From positions 124,001-188,000 of the forward strand of contig WHVD01000145.1 in the NCBI GenBank assembly GCA_015178975.1: a DNA stretch of 64,000 nucleotides. Reading direction: 5' to 3'. The notes below the pieces were generated by a model. That model did not search any database and was not told the DNA's origin. It saw only the letters and a list, made by a program, of their open reading frames with translations. A program made the translations under genes and the position numbers. The first letter of the stretch is position 1, and every line of letters begins with the position of its first letter. Origin of the DNA: Hysterangium stoloniferum. Lineage: Eukaryota; Basidiomycota; Agaricomycetes; Hysterangiales; Hysterangiaceae. Positions 13,073-25,315 of the stretch are shown here, one piece after another.

Positions 13073-14897
13073 GCTAGACGAGGGCAAGGTCGACGATGGG
13101 GACGGGGACGGGATCCGGGCAATGGAGGGGACAAAACATTGGGATGCCTCAGCCAGACTCAGCGACACCACTCACAATCAGTCCGGGTGCCAGGGAGCGA
13201 TGACAAACAAACATCAACAAAACAAGTGATCATGCTGCGATTCAAAGAATATTATACTTAAACGACAACAAATGAGAATGCATATGAACCGATTAATAAT
13301 GAACTGCCTCAGACCAATTGAGAGGTTTCCAAATATTTTTTTCTCCGAGATTTCTCCCCATATTTAGCATGAATACGCTTGTGGTTGATATTTGCGCTTT
13401 TTCACATGCCACGTACCTTCGCGGCCGCCTGACCGAACCATGCGTTTCCAATTCCGCGTCCCATTAGTAGGGTCTCATTACACTTGAGTATAAGTTTCTT
13501 TTAAACGGAGGGCCCAAGCCAATTTGAGCGTAATGAATAATCTAGAAGTATATTAGAGGGGTGTTATGTAGAAAATGTATCGAGATTGCTATTCCTGCGG
13601 GAAATCTGCATACTCCGGATCCTGGGAGGTCCTGGTCACGCATATAAAAGAAAGTAAAACCAAGTGAGCGACTAGCCATATGTGTAGTCCTAAGCTAATA
13701 TGGACCGTTGTTGTCTTGGGCCTCTTCCACGGATAATACTATCGAACTGGTGAGCTCCAAATAATAATGCGTCTGACAACTCATTTCCCCTTTTTTAGCC
13801 ATATACCCTCAATATGCTATATTTAATACAGAAATGCTGTTAGGGTGTCCCTTGTGATTTCCGGGGTTAGGAGTTCGTGGAGGCAAATCTTTTGGAGCTT
13901 CTGGAGCACCCTGAGGCATTCACCTGTGATGCAGTGTCCTGGATATCCTATTAGTGTCATGGGTTGGGAGGACCTCTGACAAACATCTTGTGCACTGTAC
14001 ACTACAGGTAACCAAGCGTGATGCACCTGTCAGAAGCACTACTGTACTAACGGCAACGTAGGTTTAACTAGACCATTATTTATATGTCATGTAGTTACTA
14101 CACCAACCAAACAACTATCCACTTGCACAGTGGTTTAGTTCACCATAGAAGCTCTACTACCTAATAGCAGCAAGCTCATAATATCCTGGTCACAATCACC
14201 GTACTAACAAATTCCACTTTCCAGCCAACACCGTAAACCGAGTCGGATTGTCTCACGAGTTGCGACCAACATACTCAATGCTACGGTGCGTTGTTGGTCT
14301 ACAATACATATTTTCTGGAAGAGACCTTTCCATCAGATATGGTTTAGGAAAATTCCCCAATCGTTCAAATTTGATCCAGGACACGTTGACGCTCCCTATC
14401 CCACTAATTCCTGTAAAATATAAACAAAGTTCATCCACTAATACTGGAGGATGGAGTGACGTTTATTACGACAGGCTCTGACCAACTATCGACATCATGA
14501 CCTGTGGCAGTAGAGCGTTAGTCTACGTCATCGTTTTATCAAGAGAGAACGCACATAATGATATCGTCAGAGAGCAAGATAGAAAATAGTGATACCTTAT
14601 ACACTGTTTTCTTTGACTAGGTATTTTTTTGGTTGTCATCACACCTTAAACGGGGATTGTTAATAAGACAAATTGAATCATTAAGCAACCAAAAGGTTAT
14701 AGATTCCATATATTCCAGGTTAAATAACAATTGCGCTACTTGATAAAAGGTCCGTATTTCATTAATTGCCAAATATCCAAAGACTAATCAACGTGAGAAA
14801 ATTGAAAATCGAATACCAAAAATTGACAAGATGCATTATGCTGTTCGAATTGGCTTCCATTATAATAAGGAATCTTCAGTCAAAACTTGGAAACTAG
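13073..14897. other. Intergenic region without recognisable genes
   Basis: Unique AT-rich sequence. No open frame longer than about 80 codons and no motif seen. The stretch just below 14898 is the 3' flank of the minus-strand aspartic protease. Confidence 0.4.
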
Positions 14898-16838
14898 TCA
14901 AGCAGCGACGTTGCCCGTCCTCTGTGCAACCCCAATTTGAGTGTTGGTTTGGTCGAAAACAGCGTAAATGCTCTGAAGTCAATTATCAGAAATAAATTTG
15001 GCGCAAAAATCCTCAAAGGCATACCTTGAGGAACACATCACCCAGAATATCGAAGGGGTTGTTTCCTCTGCTCTGGATCTAACACATCCATTCCTCAGTA
15101 TCCACAAACAACCATTGACAGGAGGCTTCCACTTACCCCGCCAAATGTCATGCCATTACCGGCATCACCGAAACCAAAATCAGACTGGTTTACAGTGAAT
15201 AGCTTGTCACCAACGGCGAAGGCTACAGTGGGAACTACGTTCGTTTATGAGCATGTGACATATATCCATGAGCAAATGTGCGAGGTACCTTTGGCTTTGG
15301 TGGGGTAGACCCATCCTCCCTGTTGTTGGTCGATTTTGGCACCCGGGATGGCCGCATAAATCGCGTTGGTGGTCTCGTCGGAGACCAACGCAAGCGTGGT
15401 CCCGGTGTCAAGGATGGCAGTGTTCCCGGATTGTGAGATCTGCGCGTGACGGTTGAGGAGGGGGGACGACGAGGCGGACAGAGGAAAATAATAGTCACCT
15501 TCTTTCCGTTGACAGTTGCCGACTCGCTATTGAACATCCAGAATCCTTCCGAACTGTCGACCGGAGTAAACGCGATGCTATTTGCGATAAATACGCCTGA
15601 TCTGAGTGATTTGAGTCGAGCGACTTACTCTGACTCTTGAACGCCAGCCTTAGCAGCGTCTACGCCACCGAAAGTGTAGAAGCCATTGCCATCGCCTTGG
15701 TCGAGAGCGACACTGGGAAAATGAATCAGAGGGGGGGGGGGAGTTAAAATGGGAAAATGAATTCGGCTTGCTGACCTGAAGATACCCTGTGCAAGATTTT
15801 GCTTTATAGCGTTTGCAACGGGGGTGAGCACGGGTTTGGGTTGGACCGTATTGATGTCGGGCCAGGCAAGTCCCAATAGTCTGGTACGCGATCGGTTGGT
15901 AAGTGTGAATGGGGGCTTCTGCGGTGTTCTTACCCATCGCTCCCATCTTCTTGCAAGAAACTGCTTGAGAGCTTCTCTGCAAGCTCGACGCCCTGGTTGG
16001 GGATAGTGAGCGAGCCTATGTGGATAGCTAAAGGAATCGAATTAAAGCCATCTGTAAAGTATCTTGCAGCGTGAACTTACTGTCTGTGTAGACATTTCCC
16101 TAAAGTCGGAGGGTAAGTCAAAAGGTCCGAAAACATTTGACGTATATAAACATACACTCGCACTGGATCCGTCACCATAAGAGATGTTCCAGGTTGCGCC
16201 AGACACTGGCTTGGCCGTGGAAGAGGCAGAAGGCTTGTAGATAGTCTTCGGAAAGGGTAAGAACATATATATTATTCTTATCAATTGTAACTCACGTGCC
16301 CCGCCACACTACCCCGAAGCTCGCTGCTCCAAACCCAGAGATCACTGGATCCAGTGTCGAAATCAAGCTTCAAGGTAACACCTGGAGTGCCTATCTTCAC
16401 ATCCACGACATACTCGAGATCGTTTTGGACGTCTTGGGCAGGAACCTCAGAGACCGGTCCGGCTGTAAGACGGTTCGTCAATCATATGGCATATACGGAG
16501 ATGAGGAGTGTGTTCCGTAACGCACTGCCTTCAGGTGGGGCACTCTTATCACCAGAGGGTGGCGCCTTCCTCGAGGAAGGGTGGCCACGGTGAGGACGCT
16601 TGTGAGCATCCGTGGTGGGGGTGTGCTTCTTGAAGACGACCCCGTTGCTGCCAATAAAGACGGGGCTCTCAAAGTTGTATCGACGAGCTGCGCGAGCATA
16701 GGCAGCAGGACCGGATCGAAGGCTACCGGAGTTCTTGGTGAGGGGGATGATTATGGTTTTGGGGGACAATTTGGAAGACATGCTGCGACGAAAAAGACCT
16801 TTCAGCTTGTTAAATGAGGGCTTAATGGGGGAGGGCAT
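14898..16838 (-). CDS. Pepsin-like aspartic protease (family A1), about 10 exons
   Basis: This is an aspartic endopeptidase of the penicillopepsin/polyporopepsin type. Reading the minus strand, the first catalytic site is [13 protein letters not shown] (about 16340), the flap is [10 protein letters not shown] (about 16170), DGLLGLAWP follows (about 15870), the second catalytic site is [12 protein letters not shown] (about 15400), and the C-terminus carries [12 protein letters not shown], then SIYAVFD and the stop at 14898-14900. Intron 1 is 16463-16525. Both catalytic Asp are intact and the exons join in frame throughout. The N-terminus is odd: the start at 16838 gives a basic propeptide-like region ([13 protein letters not shown]) with no hydrophobic signal peptide, although most relatives are secreted. 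A TATA box at 16908-16915 supports a start close by. Either the enzyme is intracellular or vacuolar by another route, or a 5' exon is missing. Confidence 0.92.
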
Positions 16839-18512
16839 GTCGTTGTGCTTTATAGGAATTTGTGTGATACAAGCTGTGGAGTCTCGACAGATTGTAACTG
16901 AGCCGGGTTTTATAACGTCGTTACAAGGTTCGGTAACCTAGACTTATAATAAATTTAAGCCTCCTAAGACGTGGACAGAAGATAAGGTTGTTCATCTCAT
17001 TGGAGGACTGAATGACTGATCAAAAGAAGGTATATTTATAGTGCATCTACTAAAACCAATGGAAGTTGCCTATGTCGCCAGACCTTCTGATCAAGAGGGA
17101 TACTAGGAAAGGCAATTCGGGTGCATGGTAAATAGATCTTACAACACTCTCAAGATAGCAATTAGAAGAGTCTGAATGGACTTATCAAGCGAGTTTGTGA
17201 ATCACGTGGAGGTATAAGTGCTCAATGTCATACCGTGCGATTTACATTAAAAATATTATGATTTCAGCCACATGAAGCGGAAGCCAGTTACCCCTACCCG
17301 ACTATGGTATTCATGGGAATAAACTACTTAATCTGAATTATTGTGTCACTCCTAAACTACGTATAGGTATTATTGTGTCTCCTATAAGCACTACTCCACA
17401 GCAAATACATGTGTCTTTTCAGATGTAATGTAATGTCAACAGTCGGAGAGATATGACCCTCTTAGGAGCTTGAACGGTAACTCCTGTCGAGAACGTATCC
17501 GGATCACTATTATGTTCGTATTTGTGTCTGAAGTTCACACTGGGGAATTCGAGGGATTCTTGGATCCTTATAGAGGCTGTGTGTGATATACTCCCCGCCA
17601 ATCACAATTCGTATCCTAAACCAGTTATATGAATCTGAAAGGGTTTAGGGGTGTGGGTCCTTTAAGTCGTTTGAGGATCCAATGTGCTTCGCTCCAATGT
17701 GATTGTTGGATTCTATCTTTACACAGCCTCTACACCAATCTTCTGTCAGATACGGAGCATCACCCACGTCTTGGAATCCTTATGACAATATATATTTCGT
17801 TACCAGATGTGAATAGATTCAACATGGCGATAGATGACAGGCCGGACATGCATTTGACACTTATCATGTAGCTTCGTCCATGCTCCGATTATTCTGTACA
17901 ACCAAATATAACATACAGTGGCCGTCATCGGCAGTTTAACGGTGCCGCAGTGCCTCCATTCTTCTGTAACTAGATGCAAAACAAGTTTCCCTGTGCGATT
18001 GTGCGAGTTATCAGTACATATTGTAAGTGCGTGATAGCACACGTGCACCCTGGAGTGCCGGTTGGTGCCTTCTGGTGCTTGAGGTGAATGTATTGCAAAT
18101 TGGTATCGGGTGCCTATATGGTTGTATGGTGCACTCGAGAGCGAATCATTGCCGTTTCGATGTCTGCCAATGTATACCAGGTGTTGCAAAAAAAAAAAAA
18201 AAAAAGTTTGAAGAAGAAAGAGGGGGGTGCGTGCTCCGGCCGGCTGAAAAAGAAAAAAAAATTGAGTGGGTATCCGATTTTCCCGTTCCGCCACCCCCAT
18301 GAAATAAAAAATTATGCAGGAGCAAATTTGCTATGAAAAAATAGTTGGTAAAGACGGGGATGCAGTATTTCCCCCTTGTGGTGTGACACGGAATGACACT
18401 CTAACAAGATATAGTGGAAGTTCAGTGCCTCTACTAAAAAAAGTATTATAGATAACATCGGAGTTTGGTTATCTAAGCCTGCTTAGTAATTATCATGTTT
18501 TGAACTCTTATC
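16839..18512. other. Intergenic region between divergent protease and pfkB genes
   Basis: It holds the two divergent promoters. No gene recognised. A run of 17 A followed by A/G-rich sequence lies near 18187-18260; it could be the tail of an old retroposed copy but I see no body for it. Confidence 0.4.
16908..16915 (-). promoter_or_regulatory. TATA box of the aspartic protease gene
   Basis: On the minus strand this reads TTATAAAA, about 70 bp upstream of the proposed ATG at 16838, a normal spacing for a fungal TATA element with a short leader. A second TATAAAG lies only about 9 bp from the ATG and is too close to serve it. Confidence 0.5.
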
Positions 18513-20401
18513 ATGCTTCGAGCGACACATTCACCCACTAATAGCTCTAATTCACATCCGTTTTCCCGTCCGCCACTTCGTATTTTAGCATCAGGGACTG
18601 TATTTATTACCCAAAAGCTTCTGGTTTCTTCACACCCTGAGGCGGGAGGTGTCGCCAGGGCCCAGAGCGTAGAGAAAAGTAGGGGTGGTCACAGCGCTAA
18701 TGTTCTTGCTGTACTTTCACAATTTCGTCAAAATCGACCCGTTGTATCTCCAAATGGAAACACGGGCCCAATCACTAGTAATGTTGATGCGAGAGGAATA
18801 GGAGAGGTTCAGTTTTCTGGTCCCCTTCCCGGGAGTGACGAGGGAGGGTTAATATCGAGGGAACTCGAATATCAAGGAGTCGGAACATTATTTTCCATAT
18901 TAAGAGAGAACAAAGGGGTTCCTACTGCATGGATTATCGAGGCTCGTAAGCATAGTCTATGCGCCTAAATTTTGACATGTCTAACTTTGCGCAGGAGACG
19001 GTACAAAAACAGTAATGTGAGTATTAGGCCAGTGACACATATATCTCAAATTAAATGTAGCCCCGAAAAATCACGTTAGAAATCACAACCCCCTTCCAGA
19101 TATGTCGCATGAGGAATTTGTGTCTCGTCTCGGGCCGATTTTAGCTCCAGAAAATTACGATATGCACTCAAATCCCTTCTCGCCGTCATACGCGCCCTCT
19201 CCCAATCCTCCGACTCATGCACATCTACGCAGACGCTCAGGATCTGGTCAGCAAGTATATGGATCACCCCCGAATGGACACATGGTTCCTTCTTCGCCTT
19301 ACAGCCCATATACTATTCCGGGTATGCCCCCTTTTGACTGGATACATTTTGAAGGACGCAATCCGCAAGTGACATATGCCAATATGAACGGATTGGATGG
19401 ACTCGCCCGGGAGCGAGGATGGCGCACTCGATGTGTTTTCAGTCTCCAGATCGGCCGTCCGGGGTCTGAAAGCGTCAGTGACTAAATTTCGAACTTTCAT
19501 TTCGAATCCTTATGGAGCTTATGCGAACAGCTTATACAGCATGCCGATATCGTTTTCTTCTCGTGAGTGTTCTTTTCAGCGCCGTCTTTCCTATGCACTC
19601 ACCCAGTACGCAGGAAATTATACGCTCAAGTCGTCTCCCCTTCCGAATCTCCCCGCGCATTTTTAATTTCAATGTGTTCACATGCAGCGCCACACTCGTT
19701 ACTCGTAGTTGACTGGGGTGTCCAGGGCGCGGCATTACTCAGCGTCCCCACCAGAGAGTACTTGCAGAGCTCCGGTTGGGTCGAACCCACTCTTCTAAAG
19801 CCGACATGGGTAGGGGAGGATGGAGAACCCCACAGTGTACATTCCGGAAGCGGATTCTGGGCCGACGGCCGCCCTGCTAGTAATTCTACGCTTACCACCA
19901 GTGCCTTAGATACTTCACAATGGCTCACAAGCAGCGCAGCATTACATATGTCAGAAAATGCACGCGGGCAGAGCATTCCAGTCTCTGAGGGAGATTCCGA
20001 TTCCCGCCGTACGTCTATTGAGACTGAGCGGGGGTTGCAGACACATGCAGACGAAGTCGGTGCACACGAAGCTTTTGTAGCAGGGATGATATTTGCACTT
20101 AGTCAGAGGCTCATGCCTGGGCGTCCGTATGTGCGCGAGGGGATGTCTAAAGCGCAGGCACAGGCAGGTAGCGTCAGTGGTGGTGCTGACAAGCCCCCCG
20201 GAAATAATAGCGGAACTTCAGGAAGGTGGCGGCTTGAGGAATGCCTGCGGTAATGATATTTTAATTAGTTGATCTGTTGTTGTTCAGCCATTAATTAGTT
20301 TTGACAGGTTCGCTACCGAACTCGCAGGTCGTAAAGGCCGCAGGGCAGGCTTCGAAGGCTTAAGAGTGGAAATGGAGAGGGGGGGCTGGGTTATTGAATG
20401 A
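18513..20401 (+). CDS. pfkB/ribokinase-family protein, ketohexokinase-like, altered active site
   Basis: Exons 18513-18945, 18995-19016, 19080-19473, 19531-19562, 19614-20249 and 20308-20401 sum to 537 codons (536 aa). The order of motifs follows ketohexokinase-like pfkB proteins: an N-terminal strand (ILASGTVFIT), the RGGHSANVLAVL sugar-site loop, WIHFEGRN in the middle, LIQHADIVFFSKLYAQ, LLVVDWGVQGA, and the C-terminal helix GAHEAFVAGMIFAL. In active enzymes the last motif is GAGD, with Asp as the catalytic base; here it is GAHE. The early substrate-binding Asp after the first strand also appears to be Thr. The protein is much longer than ketohexokinase (about 300 aa) because of Ser/Pro-rich insertions. 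It may be a pseudokinase or a divergent fungal clade. Family membership is secure; the substrate and activity are not. Confidence 0.88.
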
Positions 20402-20676
20402 ACATCACACTGAAAACTTTTTCTTCCATCCGCATCATCAATTTTAGAACATATACCATCATAGCCACTATGATTCCCAATAACATATCGTTTTTCTGTA
20501 TTTGTTGGTTAGGACGACATAATAATTTCCTAGTGATGTATATCGATACAACTTAATTCAAAGAAAACTGTGGAAAAAAGTCTGTGACTTTGAAGCATAT
20601 GATTGGACATCGCTACGTTTGGAGTTAGTTTGCAGCTGTGGGGTCTCGAGGGTCCCATGAAGCTATACTTAAAAAT

Positions 20677-21800
20677 ATGCGACCACCTTCCCCCTCCATT
20701 CCCGAACGAGAATTCGCATTTTCCGCTCTCAAGCAATCGCTTCGTCTCGATGGACGAGCTCCCCTCGAAATGCGGACTCCTGTATTCCAATTTGGACCCG
20801 AATTGGGGTGGGTAGAATGCTCGCTAGGGAAGACACGGTACATCGGCTTGGTGCAGGACACGTTTTCGGTGATATTGACTTGGTGTTAGGGTCATAGGCC
20901 ATGTGGAGGCTGCAATGGTCAAACCACTACCAGAAAGGCCGTTTGAAGGCATCCTTACGATCCACTCAGAGCTGTCGCCAATGGCATCTTCGGAATACGA
21001 AGCGCTAGGACGGTAAGTTTAATATTTGAAAGCTTGTTACGTGGCTGACTGGTGCCGAAGAAAGACCTTCAGAGGAAGAGGTTATAATCACTCGAATGCT
21101 TGATAAAGTTTTACGGCGAAGTGATGCTGTTGACAAGGAGTCTTTATGTATTTTGGCTGGGCAGCGTGTATGTGGCAGCTTCCGGTCCTTTCGATTCCCT
21201 TTATTTCCTCACTTTATTTATCAATATTTCCTCCAGGTCTGGCATCTTCGTTTGACATTGCATTTCCTCGCCGATGCTGGAAATCTGCTCGATTGCGCGT
21301 GTTTAGCAGGACTTGTCGCTTTAAAACATTTCCGACGCCCAGATGTAGAAGTCATCGGGGACGATGTTACTATTGTACGTCTAATTTATGTGATAATTTC
21401 TCTTCAAAAATTAATCATCAAGTCAGCACGACCCGTCCTCTCGCGCACCAATCCCTCTAGCAATAAACCACACCCCATTTTGCCTTACCTTTGCATTTTT
21501 TTCAGAAGCTAACACCCCGCCCGTGCTGGATCCTAGTCAACTAGAATATACTCTCAGTGATGGTACCATGTCATTATCTCTAAATGCACAGCGGGAGTTA
21601 TGTGTAGTCCAAAAAGCTGGAGGAGTGCCATTAGCCGTCGATGAAATCCTCCGTTTAGTTGGTGAGTTGTTGCATGCAGGGCATACCCCAGTTTTAATGT
21701 ATTTTTAGGAGTGGGCGTACAAAGAGTAAAGCAGCTCGATAAGCTTGTGGAGGATGTATTGCAGGAAGATTGGCAAGGTCGGATAGTTGAAGTGCGATAG
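20677..21800 (+). CDS. RRP45: Exosome complex subunit RRP45 (EXOSC9-like, RNase PH fold)
   Basis: RRP45 is one of the six RNase PH-like ring subunits of the RNA exosome, acting in nuclear and cytoplasmic 3'-5' RNA processing; in eukaryotes the ring is structural. Exons 20677-20837, 20890-21012, 21065-21167, 21237-21374, 21427-21661 and 21709-21800 give 283 aa. Recognisable blocks are EREFAFSALKQSLRLDGR at the N-terminus, FGPELGWVECSLG, PFEGILTIHSELSPMAS, LDCACLAGLVALKHFRRPDV, and PLAINHTPFCLTFAFF. Length is close to yeast RRP45. It lies 275 bp downstream of the pfkB gene on the same strand with its own start. Identification is firm; small uncertainty remains at the acceptor at 21064. Confidence 0.93.
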
Positions 21801-22068
21801 TGTTCACAAAATTACTAAGCTTTTCTCCATCAATATCATCCAATATCATGGGAGCATAATCAAAGATATATCGACCCAGTTGGTCTCATTATTCCCTACA
21901 AAGGACGATTTAACTTCCAAAAATGGGTTATCCCGCCATCATTATCCGCCAATAATAACAGTAACGAACACGACTTCGCCAATTATTTACTTCTTATTTC
22001 CACAGGTGCACGGAGCCAATCTGATTCCCAATGTCTGCAAATTCTTCTCCTGTAATGGAATAAGTCAT
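21801..22068. other. Convergent 3' region between RRP45 and the RBR pseudogene
   Basis: AT-rich spacer. The part from about 21985 may contain the ruined C-terminal Rcat domain of the minus-strand RBR pseudogene: MTYSITGEEF aligns loosely with the Rcat of the intact paralogue and a one-base deletion would explain the lost Cys positions. Confidence 0.35.
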
Positions 22069-23377
22069 CTAGCAGACAACCACGAAATGAAATCTCAATC
22101 TACTCACTAGGCGTGTAGTTCGGCACTTGGAGCATCTGTAAATCCAGTAAGAGAAAATACTCAGTAATGTAATGCTAATATGAACACACGTATAAGACGG
22201 CGTGTCTGGTTTAGAAGGTCGTTTAGAGGTCGTTCGATCACTAATGGGGACACACGGGGTGTGGGGCCCATGCCAGGAACGCAAACAAGCAGCACAGAAC
22301 GTGAAACCGCATTCACATGTCCTGAAGCTGTCCCATCCTGGTTCACTGCCAGCTTCTCCTTTGACCGGCCGTTTACAATATGCCCGTGGACAGTGCACAA
22401 CTGTGGGATCTGGCGGTATTCTTAGTGGCGAGCACTGGAGCCGCTGTGCGCTTACCTCCACCCAGAGATATGGCTTCCCATTTATCGAAATCCTCCGGGG
22501 ATAGAATCGCCTTGACTTCCTCCCGAAGAGCTTGTCTGGACTTAGTGGCGCAGCTTGTATGAAGGCAGTACAAACTGTCCACCCGTCCTTCGGATATACT
22601 CCGCGTCCAAGCATCAAGTAAGCATGCACGACATATAATATGCGTACAAGAAAGCTCCAGGCAGTCTTGACCAAAAACTCGCTTCAAGCACTTTGGGCAT
22701 TCGTACTTGGAGCTTTGGTAGTTCCTCGTGAGCGCCATAGCGTTATAATCCACAAGCAATTGCACGAGTGCTGATGGATTATGGTGTTGCAAACTATGAT
22801 GGTCATGATAAGATCAGACCTAATAGATTATCTAAAGCACAACAAGAATTTCTTACTGAATACTTTGGCCGCTTAAATCCTGTTGTAGAAGGTTGATACT
22901 GGTAAAGAGTTCCTCACCTGTTTGGATATGAGATATCCAAACGGCAAGAATGCAATCCCCGTCCCAAATATCCAACAACCGACGCCTTAGCAATTCTAAG
23001 GCGTCAGTTGGGAGTCAAGCATTTTGCAACTCCAAGAGTTGGATATGGGGCGCCCGTTCCAGGGGATAGGTATCAGGGAGTCGCAGTTCCATACGAAGAG
23101 GGGGGAGATGCGAGATGAGTATGGCATGGTTCTGCTTCTTCACGGTGTCTTTGTCTTCAGTCTTGATGTAAACCATGGTTGCATTGGTAAACTCCACTGG
23201 AATGTCGAGAACAAATGTTCCACCATCGAGGGAGGCCCTAGATTGAGTGATATTGGGATAGAGAGCCTAGTGATATTCACATGAGTAACAGAGGGGACCA
23301 TGATTTTTCAATCATACCTCCAAAGTCTGCCATTCCAACTCTTGCATCTCTTTGCATGTTTCGATTATTGAAGTCAT
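22069..23377 (-). pseudogene. RBR-type E3 ubiquitin ligase (RNF14-like), broken by an in-frame TGA
   Basis: The minus strand encodes, in order, an RWD domain (MTSIIETCKEMQELEWQTLE, an intron, then ALYPNITQ and onwards), RING1 (YECPKCLKRVFGQDCLELSC, with C-T-H and CRAC following) and an IBR (HCPRAYCKRP and CECGFTFCAACLRSWHGPHTPC). The same exon joins and order occur in the intact gene at 30968-32596. Within the RWD domain a TGA at 23015-23017 stands exactly where the paralogue has Trp (DWLSPDD), and the frame stays open for about 55 codons after it. No intron of plausible length removes the stop. The C-terminal Rcat, which carries the catalytic Cys in this class, is missing or scrambled past KCRTTRL. 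The frame up to and after the stop is otherwise clean, so inactivation looks recent, or the TGA is a sequencing error. Confidence 0.8.
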
Positions 23378-24329
23378 TGTTTGTTGGCCTGTCAATTTGT
23401 CTTCGCGTCCTACTGACTTTACTTTCCGGAAGAGCTAAAGAACACGATTAAGTATTCTCCCTTCATGAGTCACTTCGAACCTCGCGGTCCCGCAAGGAAG
23501 GCGGTGCGGATGCTGTAAACGAAATCGGAAAATATTACCATCTTTAGGAGGCAGAGTCATATGAACCTTGACCTCGATACAGCGATAGACTGGCTTTATT
23601 GGGATTGATGGGCGTGAATGGGATCGGTACCGGTCGCTCTAACAGTACAGTACAGACGAGACAGTAAATCACTTTTATGGAAATTTGACTCGACTGCTAC
23701 TGATCTGACAAAGAAAAGGTCGATGCAAAGTGAGATGCCTAGAAACAGGTCGAGATTACCAGCGAGAAACTCAGAACTTGAGCTCACCACTGGCAGCTGG
23801 CAGCTAGTCATAGTGTGTAATTGTGATTGGGCTATTATATCATTAGACATCTACCATCCAGCGCCGGGAGAAAATGAGAAACTTGACTTGCAAATGTTTA
23901 TACTGAACAGATTACTGAACGCGTACGCATTTAAATATAGAGGAGGGATCCCAAAGGTCAGTCATGACCATTCATCCTCGAGGTGTGCATGGTTCTACAA
24001 GCGTCATTTGTATGTATCAGTTAATCCACCGGTGCGTCGCAATGCTGCCACAGATGCTCAAATGATTTTTGTAGATAATTTTTTATTATCATGAGGTTTG
24101 ATTTATTTTCCGCCCATATAATATTTTTAGGAGACTGTGATCTAGTTTTCCTCTGGTTTCAGTCTTGACTTGCGCTTGAAGTTAAGTGCTCAGTGGTCAG
24201 GGATCAATGGGGAGCACGGTGAGATATCCACCAGTAAGTCACTGAGGTTACAAGAAAGGATTCCAATTAATTATTATGTATCAGGGTGCCCGGTGGCATG
24301 AAGGACAGACTATTAATCATTCGTCGGGG
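23378..24329. other. Intergenic region with one unassigned 158-codon open frame
   Basis: A single-exon open frame at 23618-24094 on the plus strand has no motif I recognise, and an opposing frame overlaps it. A frame of this length is expected by chance in a window of this size. The first part probably contains the former promoter of the RBR pseudogene. Confidence 0.35.
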
Positions 24330-24552
24330 GAAGAGCATTTCTTGTATTTCCCTGTTAAGTTATACACGTTCGGTCTATCATAACCATGGCCGCATCATCT
24401 ATCCCTCTAGATCTCATAACCATTCCCATATCATCCCTTCACTCGCCTTCCTGCACCACGTTGGAGGAGCTGGACCCAGAGTCAGAGAACCAAAATGCAA
24501 ATGTCCTGCTCCGAATTTCAACGCACTCGATAATGTGGACTTAGTGTTTGGT
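24330..24552 (+). repeat. Left outer arm of a 3.2-kb inverted repeat
   Basis: This arm is repeated in inverse orientation at 27289-27494. Both contain, in their own orientation, TTGTATTTCCCTGTTAAG, CATAACCATGGCCGCATCAT and a CAACGCACTCG block ending in GACTTAGTGTT. Estimated identity is 85% with small indels. The segment between the arms has no coding sequence that I recognise. Confidence 0.8.
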
Positions 24553-25130
24553 CAATGTCATAGCAGTACTTCGATCATTATATCCAGGATGGCTCTTCCT
24601 TATGTCCACATACAATAGATTGTTTGCCATCGGCGAACCAGCGTCGAGTGTTGGATTTCGAGCATCATACAAGCTCATGCTCCTTTGTTCCCTTGCGCTA
24701 TTGTCCCATTATCCCCCTATTTCATACTCCCATTGTCTTCCTTATTTATAATTCCATTGTTATCAGGGCTTATGTATATACGTAGCTACATGCGAATACA
24801 GCTCCCTGTGCGATTGCGAGGGTCTTCTCGAGTACGTGATAGAGATCTCATGTGCGCTACTATTGTCTAAATCATTTAGGCCATCGTTTCACACCTTTAT
24901 TCTCTTGTAAATACTTCCAAAACTAAGAAATACCCTAATCTAGATCGACTATTTCTGCCGAATCCCGACCTTGAAATTACCGAGGTATTTCTCGTTGTTT
25001 GTCGGCCGCTCTATGGGTTACTGTCTCCGAAACTCCCATCATCGTCATCAAATCATTTCTTGTCTTCACGGACGTGGTTCCATCCACCCTGTATGCGGAT
25101 TTCCCTTTCACTCTCCCCACATCACCGCCA

Positions 25131-25315
25131 CCCATACTAACATCCACCATAGGGCTTACATCACCACTAGGATCCCCCATGTTCCTTTGTACACCTTTTC
25201 ATTTCCCCTTTGCCCTCCACTGCGGCATTTCAAGTTCGCGCTTTCCACAGTGTGAACATGTGACCATCTTCCTCAAAGGCCAACTTCCCACCATTGATAC
25301 CGGCGTCAAATAAAG
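25131..25315 (+). repeat. Left inner arm of a nested inverted repeat
   Basis: Pairs with 25759-25948. Shared blocks include ATCACCACTAGGATCCCCCA on this strand and its reverse complement near 25900, and CCACCATTGATACC/GCATCAATGGTGGG near the inner ends. Spacer is about 440 bp, with unrelated AT-rich sequence. Confidence 0.8.

Noticed and set aside
12050-13134. Thr/Ala- or His/Arg-rich open frames over the minisatellite
   Set aside because: The 37-bp unit shifts frame each repeat; no frame has a plausible start, end or family match.
18187-18260. SINE or processed retroposon ending in the poly-A run
   Set aside because: No tRNA-like body or target duplication could be identified upstream.
23618-24094. 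158-codon plus-strand open frame
   Set aside because: No motif or splice support; such a length is expected by chance in a window of this size.
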